Below are positions 8,048-18,134 of a stretch of DNA of 58,135 bases, in pieces. Each line of letters starts with the position of its first letter. The first letter of the stretch is position 1. Origin of the DNA: Shewanella indica (GTDB lineage Bacteria > Pseudomonadota > Gammaproteobacteria > Enterobacterales > Shewanellaceae); NCBI RefSeq assembly GCF_002836975.1, contig NZ_NIJK01000028.1, forward strand, positions 208 through 58,342. The letters are read 5' to 3'. The position numbers were made by a program, and so were the translations under genes. A model generated the notes under the pieces. That model was given only the letters and a program-made list of their open reading frames with translations, was not told the DNA's origin and made no database searches.

Positions 8048-9124
8048 ATGCAGTACGCCACTATTACCGGCTGGGGAAAGTGCGTTCCCCCTGCCGTACT
8101 GACCAATCATGATCTGGCCACCTTTATCGATACTTCCGATGAATGGATTAAACCCAGAACAGGGATTAGCCAGCGTCATATAAGCCACGTCAACACTTCT
8201 GAATTGGCCACAGTCGCTGCCCAGCATGCACTGGCCGCCGCCGGCATAGAAGGTAGCGAACTGGACATGATTATCCTGGCCACCGCCAGCCCGGACACCC
8301 TGATCCCCAACATAGCCTCGACCGTGCAGGCCAATGTAGGCGCAACCTGTGCCGCCTTTGACATCAACGCCGCCTGCAGTGGCTTTCTCTATGGCGTAGG
8401 CCTGGCCACCGCCCAGATAAAGAGTGGTCAATGCAAGAAAGTCCTGGTTATCGGCGCCGAGCGTCTCAGCTTCTATCTCGACTGGTCAAGAAGAGAGACC
8501 GCAGTACTGTTCGGTGATGGTGCCGGTGCTGTGGTGCTGGAAGCAACAGACAGCCCATGTGGCGTACTGGGCTATGAGCTCAACAATGACCCAGGTGGCC
8601 GCGATATTTTGAAGGCCAGTTTCGGGACGGGTATGGATAGATTTGTCGCCGAGTCGCTGGACTTCTACATTCAGTTCGACGGCCAGGAGATTTTCAAACG
8701 TGCCATCAACGGTATGGGTAAACTCAGCGCCCAAGTATTGGATAAATGTGGCTTGGATAAAGAACAAGTCGATTGGGTAATCCCCCATCAGGCTAACGAG
8801 AGGATCATCGACACTCTGGTACACAGAATGAAGATCCCCAAAGAGAAGGCCTTCGTCAATATAGCCAACTATGGCAACACCTCGGCCGCGACCATTCCCA
8901 TCGCTATCTGTGATGCGTTGGAAAAAGGCATGATCAAGCCAGGACAACACATTCTGTCCTGTGCCTTCGGCGCTGGCCTCACCAGCGCGGCCTTGCTGCT
9001 GAAATGGGGTGATAGAGTCACACCGCTGAAACAGAGCGATGCCGAGCTGCCGCCATGCGAGCAGACAGGTATTGAACTGGTAAAACGCGCAGTAGACTAT
9101 TTCTGCCATCGCGATAAGGCTTAA
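8048..9124 (+). CDS. Beta-ketoacyl-ACP synthase III (FabH-like)
   Basis: This 358-residue thiolase-fold condensing enzyme has the KAS III catalytic triad in order: Cys110 in NAACSGF, His247 in [10 protein letters not shown] and Asn277 in NYGNTSAA. The family joins an acyl-CoA primer to malonyl-ACP. The ATG at 8048 has a GAGAG Shine-Dalgarno at 8035-8039; a TTG at 8033 would overlap that site and is rejected. It is not in a fab cluster but stands alone after a GntR regulator, so it may be an accessory KAS III with different primer specificity rather than housekeeping FabH. A strong terminator follows. Confidence 0.85.
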   Translation: MQYATITGWGKCVPPAVLTNHDLATFIDTSDEWIKPRTGISQRHISHVNTSELATVAAQHALAAAGIEGSELDMIILATASPDTLIPNIASTVQANVGATCAAFDINAACSGFLYGVGLATAQIKSGQCKKVLVIGAERLSFYLDWSRRETAVLFGDGAGAVVLEATDSPCGVLGYELNNDPGGRDILKASFGTGMDRFVAESLDFYIQFDGQEIFKRAINGMGKLSAQVLDKCGLDKEQVDWVIPHQANERIIDTLVHRMKIPKEKAFVNIANYGNTSAATIPIAICDALEKGMIKPGQHILSCAFGAGLTSAALLLKWGDRVTPLKQSDAELPPCEQTGIELVKRAVDYFCHRDKA

Positions 9125-9147
9125 ACGAATTAAGCAGAACCCCAAAC

Positions 9148-9180
9148 AAAATGCCGTTCACTTTCAATGAACGGCATTTT
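9148..9180 (+). terminator. Rho-independent terminator
   Basis: A 13-bp stem AAAATGCCGTTCA / TGAACGGCATTTT with a 7-nt loop lies 24 nt after the FabH-like gene. It is symmetric enough to act in both directions. The same stem core recurs at 58059-58090. Confidence 0.9.
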
Positions 9181-9355
9181 CGTTTTTAGATGCCATACTT
9201 GGCCAGGAATAACATGTCCGGTCGCAACAAAAAGTTGCGCTGACGAATATAGAGTAAAATGCTTGCCGAAATAAACTCACTCAATTATACCGCTTTCTAA
9301 AAAAGAGAAGGCCTCGAGGTCTTATTCGCACCTTCTCTTAGGTCAGTTCTTGGCC

Positions 9356-10228
9356 CTACTTGAGCGGTTTGCTTATCCGGATGACTACCCGACGGTTACG
9401 GACCCGTTCATCACTGGAATCATTGGATGCCACATGCCGCCGTTCGCCGTGTCCTTCAGTATGGATCCTGTCTCCCGGGATACCACGTGCGACAAAAAAA
9501 TCTTTAACGGAATCAGCTCTCTGTTGTGAAACCTTCTGGTTAATGCTGCGGCCGCCATAACTATCGGTATAGGCATCAATCAGCACCAGCTCCACTTCAG
9601 GATCATAGGCCAGATACTCCTGCACCCGCGCCAGCTGCGCCTTGGAATAACGGGTCAACTCAGTACCGCCCATCTCATAGGTAAGCACGGTAAAGGCGAT
9701 ATCATCGAAACTGTAAGGCAGTAGATTGGCCAGACACTGCTTGAACTCGCGGTATTTCTGGGCAAAGTTGGCCGCGGAAAGGCCGACCGCCACCGTGTGG
9801 CTTTGGTTGTACCAATCGCTGTAGTAGAAAGTGGGTTCCATGCCGCGATCCAGCTCAGTCAGCATGGACCAGGCGGCCTGTTTCGGCACTTCGCCATTGA
9901 AGTATTTCTGGTAGCTCAACTCGGTAATCGCCTTTGATGTCACCCCGGGACGCCAGGCTGGCGCTTTGCTCATCAAGCGAGCATGAGTCACTGCATCAGG
10001 CTTTTGCCACATGTCCAGAGTAAACTGCAGATTCAGCTCTTTATCCGCATGACTGGAAAACACAGCTTTGCCGTAGGAGGGAATATCGTGCTCGAGGCTG
10101 CAACCTATGGGGGTGTTTTGCGCCACACGCCAATGAGAGTCGTCGAGAGACGCCACATAGTGCCTGAGATCCGCCATCGCCGACCACGGCAGACAAAGAG
10201 TCGACAGCAGAAACAGTTTACGCCACAT
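9356..10228 (-). CDS. motY: Sodium-driven flagellar motor T-ring protein
   Basis: This 290-residue periplasmic protein has a Sec signal peptide ending in SAMA. An N-terminal MotY-specific domain (LRHYVASLDDSHWR, SLEHDIPSYGKAVF) precedes a C-terminal OmpA-like peptidoglycan-binding domain (about 165-288, with TDSYGG and QQRADSVKDFF). MotY forms the T ring that holds PomAB-type stators at the polar sodium-driven motor. The ATG at 10228 is preferred because it gives a clean signal peptide and follows AGAGAG; a longer frame from 10336 adds 36 residues without one. It is divergent from rnt, a conserved pairing in Vibrio and Shewanella relatives. Confidence 0.9.
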   Translation of the reverse strand: MWRKLFLLSTLCLPWSAMADLRHYVASLDDSHWRVAQNTPIGCSLEHDIPSYGKAVFSSHADKELNLQFTLDMWQKPDAVTHARLMSKAPAWRPGVTSKAITELSYQKYFNGEVPKQAAWSMLTELDRGMEPTFYYSDWYNQSHTVAVGLSAANFAQKYREFKQCLANLLPYSFDDIAFTVLTYEMGGTELTRYSKAQLARVQEYLAYDPEVELVLIDAYTDSYGGRSINQKVSQQRADSVKDFFVARGIPGDRIHTEGHGERRHVASNDSSDERVRNRRVVIRISKPLK

Positions 10229-10369
10229 AGAAATCTCTCTTTTCACACACCATGTTGTCTCTATCGGCAAAGAAATTAATTCCTTTAGCCTATAAAAACA
10301 ACAATCGAACATGACACCCTGTTGATGTTTTAGCATAATAGCCGCTTCGTTATTTTCCAGGGGAAATGC

Positions 10370-11038
10370 ATGACTCAGCCAAGCCTAGCCAACCAACTCA
10401 AGCACAGATTCAGGGGCTATTTCCCTGTGGTGATCGACGTGGAGACCGCTGGCTTCAATGCGCAGACAGACGCGCTGCTGGAGATTGCCGTCAGTCTGCT
10501 GAAGATGGATGCCGAGGGCAATCTGGGAATAGACAGAACCCTGCACTACCATATCGAACCTTTTGAAGGCGCCAACCTCGAGCCGGAGGCGCTGGCATTC
10601 AACGGCATAGATCCCAACAACCCCCTCAGGGGCGCCGTCAGCGAGAAAGAAGCTTTTCTGGAGATATTCAAGGCGGTGAAAAAAGCGCAGAAAGCAGCCG
10701 ACTGCCACAGATCTATCATAGTGGCTCATAATGCCGCCTTCGATCACGGCTTTGTCAGCAAAGCAATCGAGCGCAATGATATCAAGCGCTCGCCGTTTCA
10801 TCCCTTTGCTACTTTTGACACCGCCACGCTGGCCGGATTGGCCATAGGACACACAGTACTGGCCAAGGCCTGCAGCTTGGCCGGGATCCCCTTTGACAAC
10901 AAAGAAGCCCATTCGGCGCTTTATGATACAGAGCGCACCGCCGAGCTGTTCTGCTACATAGTGAACCGCTGGAAAGCTCTTGGCGGCTGGCCTTTGCCTG
11001 CCACCGCCGAAACCGACACCCCGCAAGGGGATATCTAA
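10370..11038 (+). CDS. rnt: Ribonuclease T
   Basis: This 222-residue DEDDh 3'-5' exoribonuclease trims tRNA and other stable RNA 3' ends. All active-site residues are at the E. coli RNase T positions: Asp23 and Glu25 (VIDVETAGF), Asp125 (HNAAFDHGF), Asp150, His181 and Asp186 ([10 protein letters not shown]). An AGGGGA Shine-Dalgarno precedes the ATG. It is divergent from motY with about 140 bp between them. Confidence 0.95.
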   Translation: MTQPSLANQLKHRFRGYFPVVIDVETAGFNAQTDALLEIAVSLLKMDAEGNLGIDRTLHYHIEPFEGANLEPEALAFNGIDPNNPLRGAVSEKEAFLEIFKAVKKAQKAADCHRSIIVAHNAAFDHGFVSKAIERNDIKRSPFHPFATFDTATLAGLAIGHTVLAKACSLAGIPFDNKEAHSALYDTERTAELFCYIVNRWKALGGWPLPATAETDTPQGDI

Positions 11039-11191
11039 ACCGGCTCAGACATATAAGCCGACTAAAACCAGGGGATTGCCTGGCCTCAAGCCAAACTATT
11101 TGAGCATTTGGCTTGAGGGTGCATCAGCAACCACCGACCAGTGACCAGAAACCAAAGCCCCGGCTCAAAACCAAGGTCTTGAGCCTCATAT
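11039..11191. repeat. Hairpin cluster between convergent genes
   Basis: The gap between rnt and the convergent DUF3137 gene holds a perfect 12-bp stem CCTCAAGCCAAA / TTTGGCTTGAGG (11084-11118, 11-nt loop). A second stem, GGCTCAA / TTGAGCC (11162-11185), lies next to the minus-strand gene's end. Neither has a good T-run on the plus strand. The cluster may be a bidirectional terminator region or a REP-like palindrome unit. Confidence 0.6.
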
Positions 11192-12250
11192 TTAAAGCCC
11201 GGTGCGACTGTCGAGTTTAAGAGCCTTAATCAAATCGAACACTTCATGGATCTCTTTAAACACTTGCTCTATGTCTGCGCTGAGATCCAGCGGCTTGAGT
11301 AGATCAAGTTGCGGCTCAAAATAGCTATGCTGACAGGCTATTTTGACAAACAATCGCCCCTGTTTAAAACAGGCTTCCAGCTCACCTTGATAAAATCCTG
11401 ATAGTGACAACAAACGTTCCATGGTCACTGTATTAAGCACATATCTGGCTTCGAGCTGATCGTCACTGTAAACTTCAAATCTACGCTCAAAGTCCGGGTC
11501 TTCCAGCTTTACCCGCGTGAGTTTGCTTCTAAACTGCGCCAAGCCATTGGCCATAAAACCTTTATCGCGGCGCACCTGGATGGTGGCGGAAAATCTCTTC
11601 GGCAGCTCGAACTCTATCACTATGCCATCGAACAGCGTCTTATATTGGGGACCATTATCGTTCTTGCCTGTGCGTTCGAGTAACGTCAGTTCCCTAAGCA
11701 GAAAAGGCACATTAAGATACTTGCCTCTGACTGAGTTTTGAAAATAACCTTTGTCATAGTCGGGAAATAGACCATAGTCTTTATAGCTTTCCAGTTCAGG
11801 CAATCCCGGAGGATTGAACGCAAAGCTTTTACCGAAATAACCCAGCAGTAAAGGATAAATCTCCTCAACTATCTGGGTACGCAGTTCACCTATCTCACTG
11901 CCTGCCCAGATATTGGCCAACACCACCAATCCCAGGGATACCACGGCGCCGCCAAAACCAATGAAAAACACCCCATCTTTAAAATCCAGCATGAAAGCGC
12001 CATAGAAACTCATGGCAAAAAACAGCAAAAATGCCGGAATGCCGATAAAGGTGAGAGGCGCAACTATCTTTCTACGCTCTTTATACCTGGCAGCGGCGGC
12101 CTCTCGCACCGACTCATAACGTCGGCACTTGGGGGCAATCTTTTTCCCGTAATACTGGCCGAAGGCCAGCTTGTCCTGCTCCGGGATCTCCAACTCCATT
12201 GAATTCATCCTGTTTTCTTTATTTTTGCCATTTTTGCCGAGCCAGCCCAT
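11192..12250 (-). CDS. DUF3137 family membrane protein
   Basis: This 352-residue protein of unknown function has a basic N-terminal region and two adjacent membrane segments (about 65-85 and 90-112). A long cytoplasmic-type C-terminal region follows, with the pattern I associate with DUF3137 (FDGIVIEFELPKRF, RVKLEDPDFERRF, FKQGRLFVKI). The start could be the ATG at 12250 or one about 14 codons in (MNSMELE); the sequence does not decide. It is monocistronic, convergent with rnt. No function is proposed. Confidence 0.7.
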   Translation of the reverse strand: MGWLGKNGKNKENRMNSMELEIPEQDKLAFGQYYGKKIAPKCRRYESVREAAAARYKERRKIVAPLTFIGIPAFLLFFAMSFYGAFMLDFKDGVFFIGFGGAVVSLGLVVLANIWAGSEIGELRTQIVEEIYPLLLGYFGKSFAFNPPGLPELESYKDYGLFPDYDKGYFQNSVRGKYLNVPFLLRELTLLERTGKNDNGPQYKTLFDGIVIEFELPKRFSATIQVRRDKGFMANGLAQFRSKLTRVKLEDPDFERRFEVYSDDQLEARYVLNTVTMERLLSLSGFYQGELEACFKQGRLFVKIACQHSYFEPQLDLLKPLDLSADIEQVFKEIHEVFDLIKALKLDSRTGL

Positions 12251-12582
12251 GACTATCCGACAATAGTCTCTCAGCCTCAGACTAAGCAGTTGGCAAAATG
12301 CACAACGAACACTGAGACTAACACTTCCCCCATTTACCGCAGCAGTTCACCAAAGGTCTCTTTTATTCCGGTAACCCGGCGTGCTCCAGAGAACAAAAAC
12401 GCTGTCGAATAAAACTATTCTTACGTAGGGCTTTAAAGAGACAAAAATCCGATGACTCTTGTCATCGGATAATATTTATTTCGATAATATTGACGGTATT
12501 ACAGCTTTCCTTTTCAACAAGGAGCCACTGCGGGTTTTATACCCGGAACAACAACAAACTTGTCTCGCTACGCCGACAAAAC
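12251..12582. other. Intergenic region with a terminator
   Basis: This 332-bp gap upstream of the DUF3137 gene and downstream of yfcL should hold the DUF3137 promoter. Apart from the terminator at 12443-12470, I see no gene or clear operator in it. Confidence 0.5.
12443..12470 (-). terminator. Terminator of the prmB/aroC/yfcL cluster
   Basis: On the minus strand a perfect 10-bp stem ATCCGATGAC / GTCATCGGAT with a 4-nt loop is followed by TTTTT. It lies about 110 nt beyond the yfcL stop codon. Confidence 0.85.
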
Positions 12583-12852
12583 TCAGGCGGCGATTCGTTG
12601 TTTCAGTTCTAACCAAGCGTTATCCACCAAACGATAGTCGGCATCTTCAAGCTCTTTGGCTGCCAGTTTCAGGCATTGCTGCATCCGCTCATTCAAGGCA
12701 TCCGGCCCTTGCTCTGACTCGTTTTCCAGCTCGGCCAGCACCACGGCAAAATGCCCCTGCAGGTAACCACTGGCAAACAGGGCATCATCGTCACCGCCGG
12801 CCACTATCTCGCCAATCCACTGCTCCAATGCCTGTTCGTACTTCTCTAACAT
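12583..12852 (-). CDS. yfcL: YfcL family protein
   Basis: This 89-residue acidic, all-helical protein resembles E. coli YfcL, including the conserved DDALFASGYLQGH segment (about 22-34) and the AELE stretch. Its function is unknown. It is the last gene of the aroC cluster, starting 3 bases after the stop of the NAD-kinase-like gene. E. coli also keeps yfcL in the prmB-aroC-mnmC region, which supports the name. Confidence 0.8.
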   Translation of the reverse strand: MLEKYEQALEQWIGEIVAGGDDDALFASGYLQGHFAVVLAELENESEQGPDALNERMQQCLKLAAKELEDADYRLVDNAWLELKQRIAA

Positions 12853-12855
12853 GCT

Positions 12856-13983
12856 CTACTCCGCTAAGTCTGGGTTGGCCACCTGATACATCACGTAATC
12901 CCGGTAACCTGTCACAATTCGATAATAGCCACTAAGTTCGCTATCCAATTTCTGGTCGCCACTATCCACGATAAGCGGCCTGCCTTCAAGTGCTTTTAGT
13001 TTGCTTTTGGTGGCAAGAATGATGATATTTTCCTTGCCAATGCGCCTGATAAGCTCGGGCGACAACTGCTGATTGCCACGGCCAAGAATGTGCCCTTGGC
13101 CGCCTATCAGGGTAATGACCAACTTAACCTTTTGATTTTCAGTGGCACTCAATAACTGCGCCGCATTAAGATCCGAGGCCAGCAGGGTCTTGTTCTGCAC
13201 CAGATCTACCCCGAGCAAGGTGTTATCGAGCCCCAGCTCCTCCATCACGGCCGCCACTGTACTGCCGGAGCCCATAATGTAGAGCTCATCTTCCATATCG
13301 CCGACCACCTCGGCGGCAATATCCGCCAGCACTAGTTCATCCACCTCGCGGCCGCCCATCTTCACCGCCTGGATATATCGCGGCTCGGCAGGCACTGTCA
13401 TTTCACCATAACGCCGCGCCCTGACCGTGCCTTGGCGGAAGGCCTCTTCATCTATATCCATCACATCGGCGCTCATCAGACTCACCAGGGCGCCTTCCAG
13501 CAGTTGCTTCAATACCAACCCGGATGCATGGGGAGTAATGCCGTAAACACCCGAATGAATTTTGACCCCGGCCGGTACACCGAGTACGGGGAAGTGCTCA
13601 CCGACAACCCCATAGATATCCCTTGCCGTGCCATCGCCGCCGGCAAACAGCAGCAAGTCCAGCTCCTGCGCCATCAAGGCCTTGGCGGCAGCCTGGGTAT
13701 CACTGCGACTGGTATCCGTCGCCGCCTGGTAACACACCTCGGTGCGAAAACCCAGCTTTTGCGCCAGGTCGGCGCCCATGTTACCCGAGGCGGTATAGAT
13801 TTGCAGGCGCTCGGCAAAAGGCGTTATCACAGCCAAGGCCTGCTCCATTCGCAGCCCGGCCTTGGGGGTGGCGCCAAGGCTCAGCGCCTCTTTTGCCACA
13901 CCGTCGCTGCCCTTGAGGGCCACACTGCCCCCAAGCCCGGCCAGCGGATTAATGATAAGGCCCAGTCGAAACATTTTACTCAT
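12856..13983 (-). CDS. ATP-NAD kinase family protein
   Basis: This 375-residue protein has the NAD/diacylglycerol-kinase fold. The nucleotide-binding motif FAGGDGTARD lies at about 104-113, with an N-terminal INPLAGLGG loop (about 10-18). It is larger than the housekeeping NAD kinase and belongs to the COG3199-type group, whose substrate is not established. The ATG at 13983 follows GGAGAGAG and is preferred to a TTG five codons upstream. It sits between the MFS transporter and yfcL in one operon. Confidence 0.8.
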   Translation of the reverse strand: MSKMFRLGLIINPLAGLGGSVALKGSDGVAKEALSLGATPKAGLRMEQALAVITPFAERLQIYTASGNMGADLAQKLGFRTEVCYQAATDTSRSDTQAAAKALMAQELDLLLFAGGDGTARDIYGVVGEHFPVLGVPAGVKIHSGVYGITPHASGLVLKQLLEGALVSLMSADVMDIDEEAFRQGTVRARRYGEMTVPAEPRYIQAVKMGGREVDELVLADIAAEVVGDMEDELYIMGSGSTVAAVMEELGLDNTLLGVDLVQNKTLLASDLNAAQLLSATENQKVKLVITLIGGQGHILGRGNQQLSPELIRRIGKENIIILATKSKLKALEGRPLIVDSGDQKLDSELSGYYRIVTGYRDYVMYQVANPDLAE

Positions 13984-14025
13984 AACTCTCTCCGGCAAAT
14001 GATGCTCTGCTCTTGTAAGAAATCA

Positions 14026-15213
14026 TCAGGCGTCAATGGGGTCACTCTGTGATTGACGCCTGGAGTCGCTACCCGGAATAGCCAGCACGGCCAACATGGA
14101 CAGCAAGGCGCACGCGGCGGCAAATACCCAACACCAGAAGGCGCCACTGCCATCGCCCCAAATCAGGCCGCAGATCCAGGTGCCCAAAGCGCCGCCGACG
14201 CCAAAGCTCAAACTGGCGTAAAGTGCCTGGCCCTTGCTGCGGTGACTGATATCAAAATTACGGTGAACAAACTGGATGGATGCCGCATGGGTCAAACCGA
14301 AGGTAAAGGCATGCAGCAGTTGGCTGAGCCCCAAAAGCAACATGCTTTCGGCGCCAAAAGCCACCAGAAGCCAACGCAGCGCCGTCATGCCTATGCTCAC
14401 CAGCAGCAGCGTCTTGACCCCATAGCGACCGAGTAACCTGGGCGCTATCATAAACATGAAGATTTCCGCCATTGCCCCGAGAGCCACAAAAATACCGGCG
14501 CTGGCCTCTGTGTAACCCACCTGCTTGAGATAAAGCACGAAAAAGCCGTAGAAAGGCCCGGCGCTGGCTTGAAGCAACATGGCAGACAGTAAAAACCACA
14601 GCAGCGGCCGCCCGAGTTTGAGTGCCGGCTTATTCTGCACGGCCCCCGCCGAGGCCCGATTCGATGGCAAGGGTAAGGCACAGCCCAGTAACCCAAGAAA
14701 CAGACTCAGCCCCACATAAAGCAGCACCTCGGGGCCAAACTCCTTGATGGCCCAGCCTGTGCCCACCACCAGCACGATATAGCCGACACTGCCGAAACTG
14801 CGAATGAGGCCATACTTGTTGGCTTCAGCCCCCAGGGTTTCCAGGGTGATTACCTCAAGCTGCGCCAGAATCGCATTCCAGAAGAAGGTATAGAGGGCCA
14901 GACTCAGCGCCAGATAGAGAAAGCCACCATGATAAAAGAAACTCAGATAGGTCAAGGCGGCGGCAAAGGCGCCGAGCTTGATAAGCTCAGAGCGCATGCC
15001 GGTGCGATCCGCCACCAGCGCCCAGACATTGGGCGCGACTATGCGGGTTGCCATAAGTATGGCCAGCAGGAAGCCTATTTCGGCGGCGTCGAAACCACGG
15101 TTGTCAAAAAATACCCCCAGATAGGGCACCATGACACCGAGTATGCCAAAGAAGAAGAAATAGCAGGCAGAAAGCCAGGCGAGCTGTCCCCCTGCGGGAA
15201 ACAGTCCGCGCAT
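14026..15213 (-). CDS. MFS transporter, HcaT-like
   Basis: This 395-residue inner-membrane carrier has about twelve hydrophobic segments. It resembles the MFS_1-like / 3-phenylpropionate permease (HcaT) group, with an N-terminal SACYFFFFGILGVMVPYLG segment and a cytoplasmic ADRTGMRS loop (about 69-76). The start codon follows directly on the aroC stop codon, indicating translational coupling. Co-occurrence with aroC does not establish an aromatic substrate; the real substrate is unknown. Confidence 0.8.
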   Translation of the reverse strand: MRGLFPAGGQLAWLSACYFFFFGILGVMVPYLGVFFDNRGFDAAEIGFLLAILMATRIVAPNVWALVADRTGMRSELIKLGAFAAALTYLSFFYHGGFLYLALSLALYTFFWNAILAQLEVITLETLGAEANKYGLIRSFGSVGYIVLVVGTGWAIKEFGPEVLLYVGLSLFLGLLGCALPLPSNRASAGAVQNKPALKLGRPLLWFLLSAMLLQASAGPFYGFFVLYLKQVGYTEASAGIFVALGAMAEIFMFMIAPRLLGRYGVKTLLLVSIGMTALRWLLVAFGAESMLLLGLSQLLHAFTFGLTHAASIQFVHRNFDISHRSKGQALYASLSFGVGGALGTWICGLIWGDGSGAFWCWVFAAACALLSMLAVLAIPGSDSRRQSQSDPIDA

Positions 15214-16308
15214 TTATCGCATTCCAAGTACAGGTGTAAGGCTGCTGACATCCTGGTTTTGGGCCCGATGACGCAACAAGTGATCCATCAAGACTATCGC
15301 CAACATGGCTTCGGCAATGGGCACGGCGCGGATCCCGACACAGGGGTCGTGCCGCCCCTTGGTCACCACTTCAGCCTCAGTGCCCTGCACTGTCATGCTC
15401 TTGCCTGGCACGCTGATACTGGAAGTGGGTTTCAGCGCCATATGCGCCACTATGGGTTGCCCGGAAGAGATACCCCCGAGCACGCCGCCGGCATGGTTGC
15501 TGTCAAACCCGGCTGGCGACATCAGATCTCTGTGCTCTGAGCCCTTTTGGTTGACGACGGCAAAGCCATCGCCGATTTCAACGCCCTTGACCGCATTAAT
15601 TCCCATCAGCGCATGGGCAATATCGGCATCGAGACGGTCAAATACCGGCTCGCCAAGGCCGACCGGCACATTGGTGGCCACCACACTGACCTTGGCACCG
15701 ATGGAATCACCGGATTTTTTCAGCTCGCGCATATAGTCATCCAGCGCTTCCAACTTGGAGGCATCGGGGAAGAAAAAGGGGTTCAGTTCCACCTGTGCCA
15801 TATCCAGAGTGTCGGCGCAAATAGGCCCAAGCTGGGAGAGATAACCCTGGATCTCAATGCCGTGTACCGCCTTGAGGTATTTCTTCGCCACGGCCCCTGC
15901 CGCCACCCGCATGGCAGTTTCCCGCGCCGAGGAGCGGCCACCGCCGCGATAATCGCGCAGGCCATATTTTTGCTGATAGGTATAGTCGGCATGTCCGGGA
16001 CGGAACAGATCTTTGATATTGGAGTAGTCCTGGCTGCGCTGATCGGTATTTTCAATCAACAGGCCGATGGAGGTGCCTGTGGTCTTGCCCTCAAACACGC
16101 CGGAGAGAATACGCACCTGATCCGGCTCGCGCCTGGCTGTGGTATAGCGGGAAGTACCCGGACGGCGACGGTCGAGATCCTGCTGCATATCGGCTTCGGT
16201 CAGCTCAAGCCCTGGCGGGCAGCCATCGATAATGCAGCCGAGTGCAAGCCCATGGCTTTCACCAAAAGTGGTGACGACAAAGTTCTGACCTATGCTGTTT
16301 CCCGACAT
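15214..16308 (-). CDS. aroC: Chorismate synthase
   Basis: This 364-residue enzyme carries out the last shikimate-pathway step, converting EPSP to chorismate with reduced FMN. The family signatures are present: GESHG near the N-terminus (about 15-19), the RRPG segment, the [18 protein letters not shown] signature (about 121-138), and GVEIGDGF and [16 protein letters not shown] toward the C-terminus. Length matches the family. It is preceded by prmB, as in E. coli. Confidence 0.97.
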   Translation of the reverse strand: MSGNSIGQNFVVTTFGESHGLALGCIIDGCPPGLELTEADMQQDLDRRRPGTSRYTTARREPDQVRILSGVFEGKTTGTSIGLLIENTDQRSQDYSNIKDLFRPGHADYTYQQKYGLRDYRGGGRSSARETAMRVAAGAVAKKYLKAVHGIEIQGYLSQLGPICADTLDMAQVELNPFFFPDASKLEALDDYMRELKKSGDSIGAKVSVVATNVPVGLGEPVFDRLDADIAHALMGINAVKGVEIGDGFAVVNQKGSEHRDLMSPAGFDSNHAGGVLGGISSGQPIVAHMALKPTSSISVPGKSMTVQGTEAEVVTKGRHDPCVGIRAVPIAEAMLAIVLMDHLLRHRAQNQDVSSLTPVLGMR

Positions 16309-16404
16309 CCGCTTAATTTCCCCCTAGAGATAAAGTGACCGGCCATAGAGGTTCGGCCATCCGAACCTCGGCTTTACAGGCCCATTGGCTAATGGGCCGC
16401 TTTA

Positions 16405-17349
16405 TTATTCACTGTCTTTATAGATGGCGAACAGTGATTGATTTTCAACTAACTGATCTTTTGTCAGCACAAACACCCCATCGCCGCCATGTTCAAAGCT
16501 GACCCAGGTGAAAGGTACATCGGGGAAAAGCTCAATCAGATGCACCATGGAGTTGCCCACTTCCACCACCAGAATACCCTCATCTGTGAGGTAGTCGGCG
16601 GCGTTGGCCAGAATGCGCTTGGTGATATCCAGGCCGTCTCGACCGGACGCCAAACCAATTTCCGGCTCATGGCGATACTCATCCGGCATATCGGCAATAT
16701 CTTCGGCATCGACATAAGGTGGGTTGGACACAATCAGATCGTACTGCGGCGCTCGTGGCACTGCGCTGAAAAGGTTGGACTGCATGGGAAACACCCTGTC
16801 CATCACACCGAGCGACTCAACGTTTATCTGTGCCACTTCCAGTGCATCCTCGCTGATATCCAGCGCATCGACCTCGGCTTCTTCAAACTGATAGGCACAG
16901 GCGATGGCAATACAGCCACTGCCGGTGCAAAGGTCGAGGATCCGTCTTACCGGCTTGTTGTACAGCCAGGGACCGAATCCGTTTTGGATCATCTCGGCAA
17001 TCGGTGAACGCGGTACCAGAACCCTTTCATCCACATAGAAGTCCAGCCCGGCAAAACGGGCGGTGTTGGTCAGATAAGGCACGGGTAAACGCTCACGTAC
17101 CCGGCGAATGATAAGCTCAACTATTTTGTGTTTTTCGCTGCTGGTGAGATTGGCGTGGATCACCTGCTGACCAATGTCATCGGGCAGATGCAGGGCGTGA
17201 AATACCAGGGAAACCGCTTCGTCCCACGCGTTATCTGTACCATGACCATAATAAACATTGGCGTCATTGAAACGGCTGACGGCCCAGCGCAACATGTCGC
17301 CTACCGTCCGCAATTCGGTGACGGCTTCATCCACAAAGATCTTATCCAA
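16405..17349 (-). CDS. prmB: Ribosomal protein L3 N5-glutamine methyltransferase
   Basis: This 314-residue SAM-dependent enzyme methylates a glutamine of ribosomal protein L3. The SAM-binding motif [11 protein letters not shown] is at 139-149 and the catalytic NPPY at 209-212, preceded by a helical N-terminal domain. NPPY marks N-methylation of amide substrates. The neighbourhood (prmB-aroC with divergent smrB) separates it from the PrmC release-factor enzyme. Confidence 0.93.
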   Translation of the reverse strand: MDKIFVDEAVTELRTVGDMLRWAVSRFNDANVYYGHGTDNAWDEAVSLVFHALHLPDDIGQQVIHANLTSSEKHKIVELIIRRVRERLPVPYLTNTARFAGLDFYVDERVLVPRSPIAEMIQNGFGPWLYNKPVRRILDLCTGSGCIAIACAYQFEEAEVDALDISEDALEVAQINVESLGVMDRVFPMQSNLFSAVPRAPQYDLIVSNPPYVDAEDIADMPDEYRHEPEIGLASGRDGLDITKRILANAADYLTDEGILVVEVGNSMVHLIELFPDVPFTWVSFEHGGDGVFVLTKDQLVENQSLFAIYKDSE

Positions 17350-17433
17350 AATCTGACTCCGGCTTTATTCTTATTCCGCCCCCATTGTAACTGAAGTCTG
17401 TTCAGAAGAAACAGGATTCAATAAAATAGCCTA

Positions 17434-17964
17434 ATGAACGAAGAAAACGACAAAGAAGGCCTGGCGGAATTTCAGGCGCTGGTATCCGGGATCACCCCGC
17501 TCGACCAGGATAAGCGCCATTTCCGCCCGCCGAGTAAAACCAAGAAGCAACTGGCTGAAAAAGAAGTTCAGATCCAGGCGGACAGTTATTTTTCAGACGT
17601 TTACCAGCCATTATTGCCAGTTAACGGCCCTATGCGTTGGTGTCGGGACGATGTAGACGCCATGGAAGTCAAACGTCTGCGTAGAGGCGATTATGTGCCT
17701 GACTTTCTTTTGGATCTGCATGGTTACCGCCAAACCGAAGCCAAGCTGGAACTGGCGGCCTTGATCCAGGCCTGTATCCGTGAACACAGCCCTTGCTGTA
17801 GTGTCATGCACGGCTACGGCACCGGCATTCTCAAACAACAGTTGCCCATGTGGCTGGCGCAGCACCCCAAGGTCAAAGCCTTTCATCAGGCCCCCAAAGA
17901 ATGGGGCGGCGATGCGGCGCTGCTGATACTGATAGATATTGGCGAACATCCCCACCGACGCTAA
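17434..17964 (+). CDS. smrB: Smr-domain ribosome rescue endonuclease
   Basis: This 176-residue protein has a basic N-terminal extension and a C-terminal Smr domain with both signatures, LDLHGYRQTEA (about 90-100) and HGYGTGILK (about 125-133). In E. coli SmrB (YfcN) cuts mRNA at collided ribosomes. It is divergent from prmB with 84 bp between the starts. A terminator follows at 18012-18031. Confidence 0.92.
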   Translation: MNEENDKEGLAEFQALVSGITPLDQDKRHFRPPSKTKKQLAEKEVQIQADSYFSDVYQPLLPVNGPMRWCRDDVDAMEVKRLRRGDYVPDFLLDLHGYRQTEAKLELAALIQACIREHSPCCSVMHGYGTGILKQQLPMWLAQHPKVKAFHQAPKEWGGDAALLILIDIGEHPHRR

Positions 17965-18011
17965 CCGCAGTTGAGCTGCCCCTTTACAGACTTAGCACTA
18001 TAAATGCAAAG

Positions 18012-18031
18012 AACCCGGTCATGGCCGGGTT
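18012..18031 (+). terminator. Terminator after smrB
   Basis: A 7-bp stem AACCCGG / CCGGGTT with loop TCATGG is followed by a T-rich tail (TGCTTGTTTT). Confidence 0.7.
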
Positions 18032-18134
18032 GCTTGTTTTGCTGATACTTTACCCAAGAGTCACCTTTTTAATCAGTTAAGGCGCTTGAGTTTAGGTTAA
18101 TCGCCGCCCTGAAGGCAGCTTTAATCTGGAACCA

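Noticed and set aside
12459..12935. 158-codon ORF over yfcL
   Set aside because: It overlaps yfcL and the end of the NAD-kinase-like gene on the other strand and begins inside a terminator hairpin.
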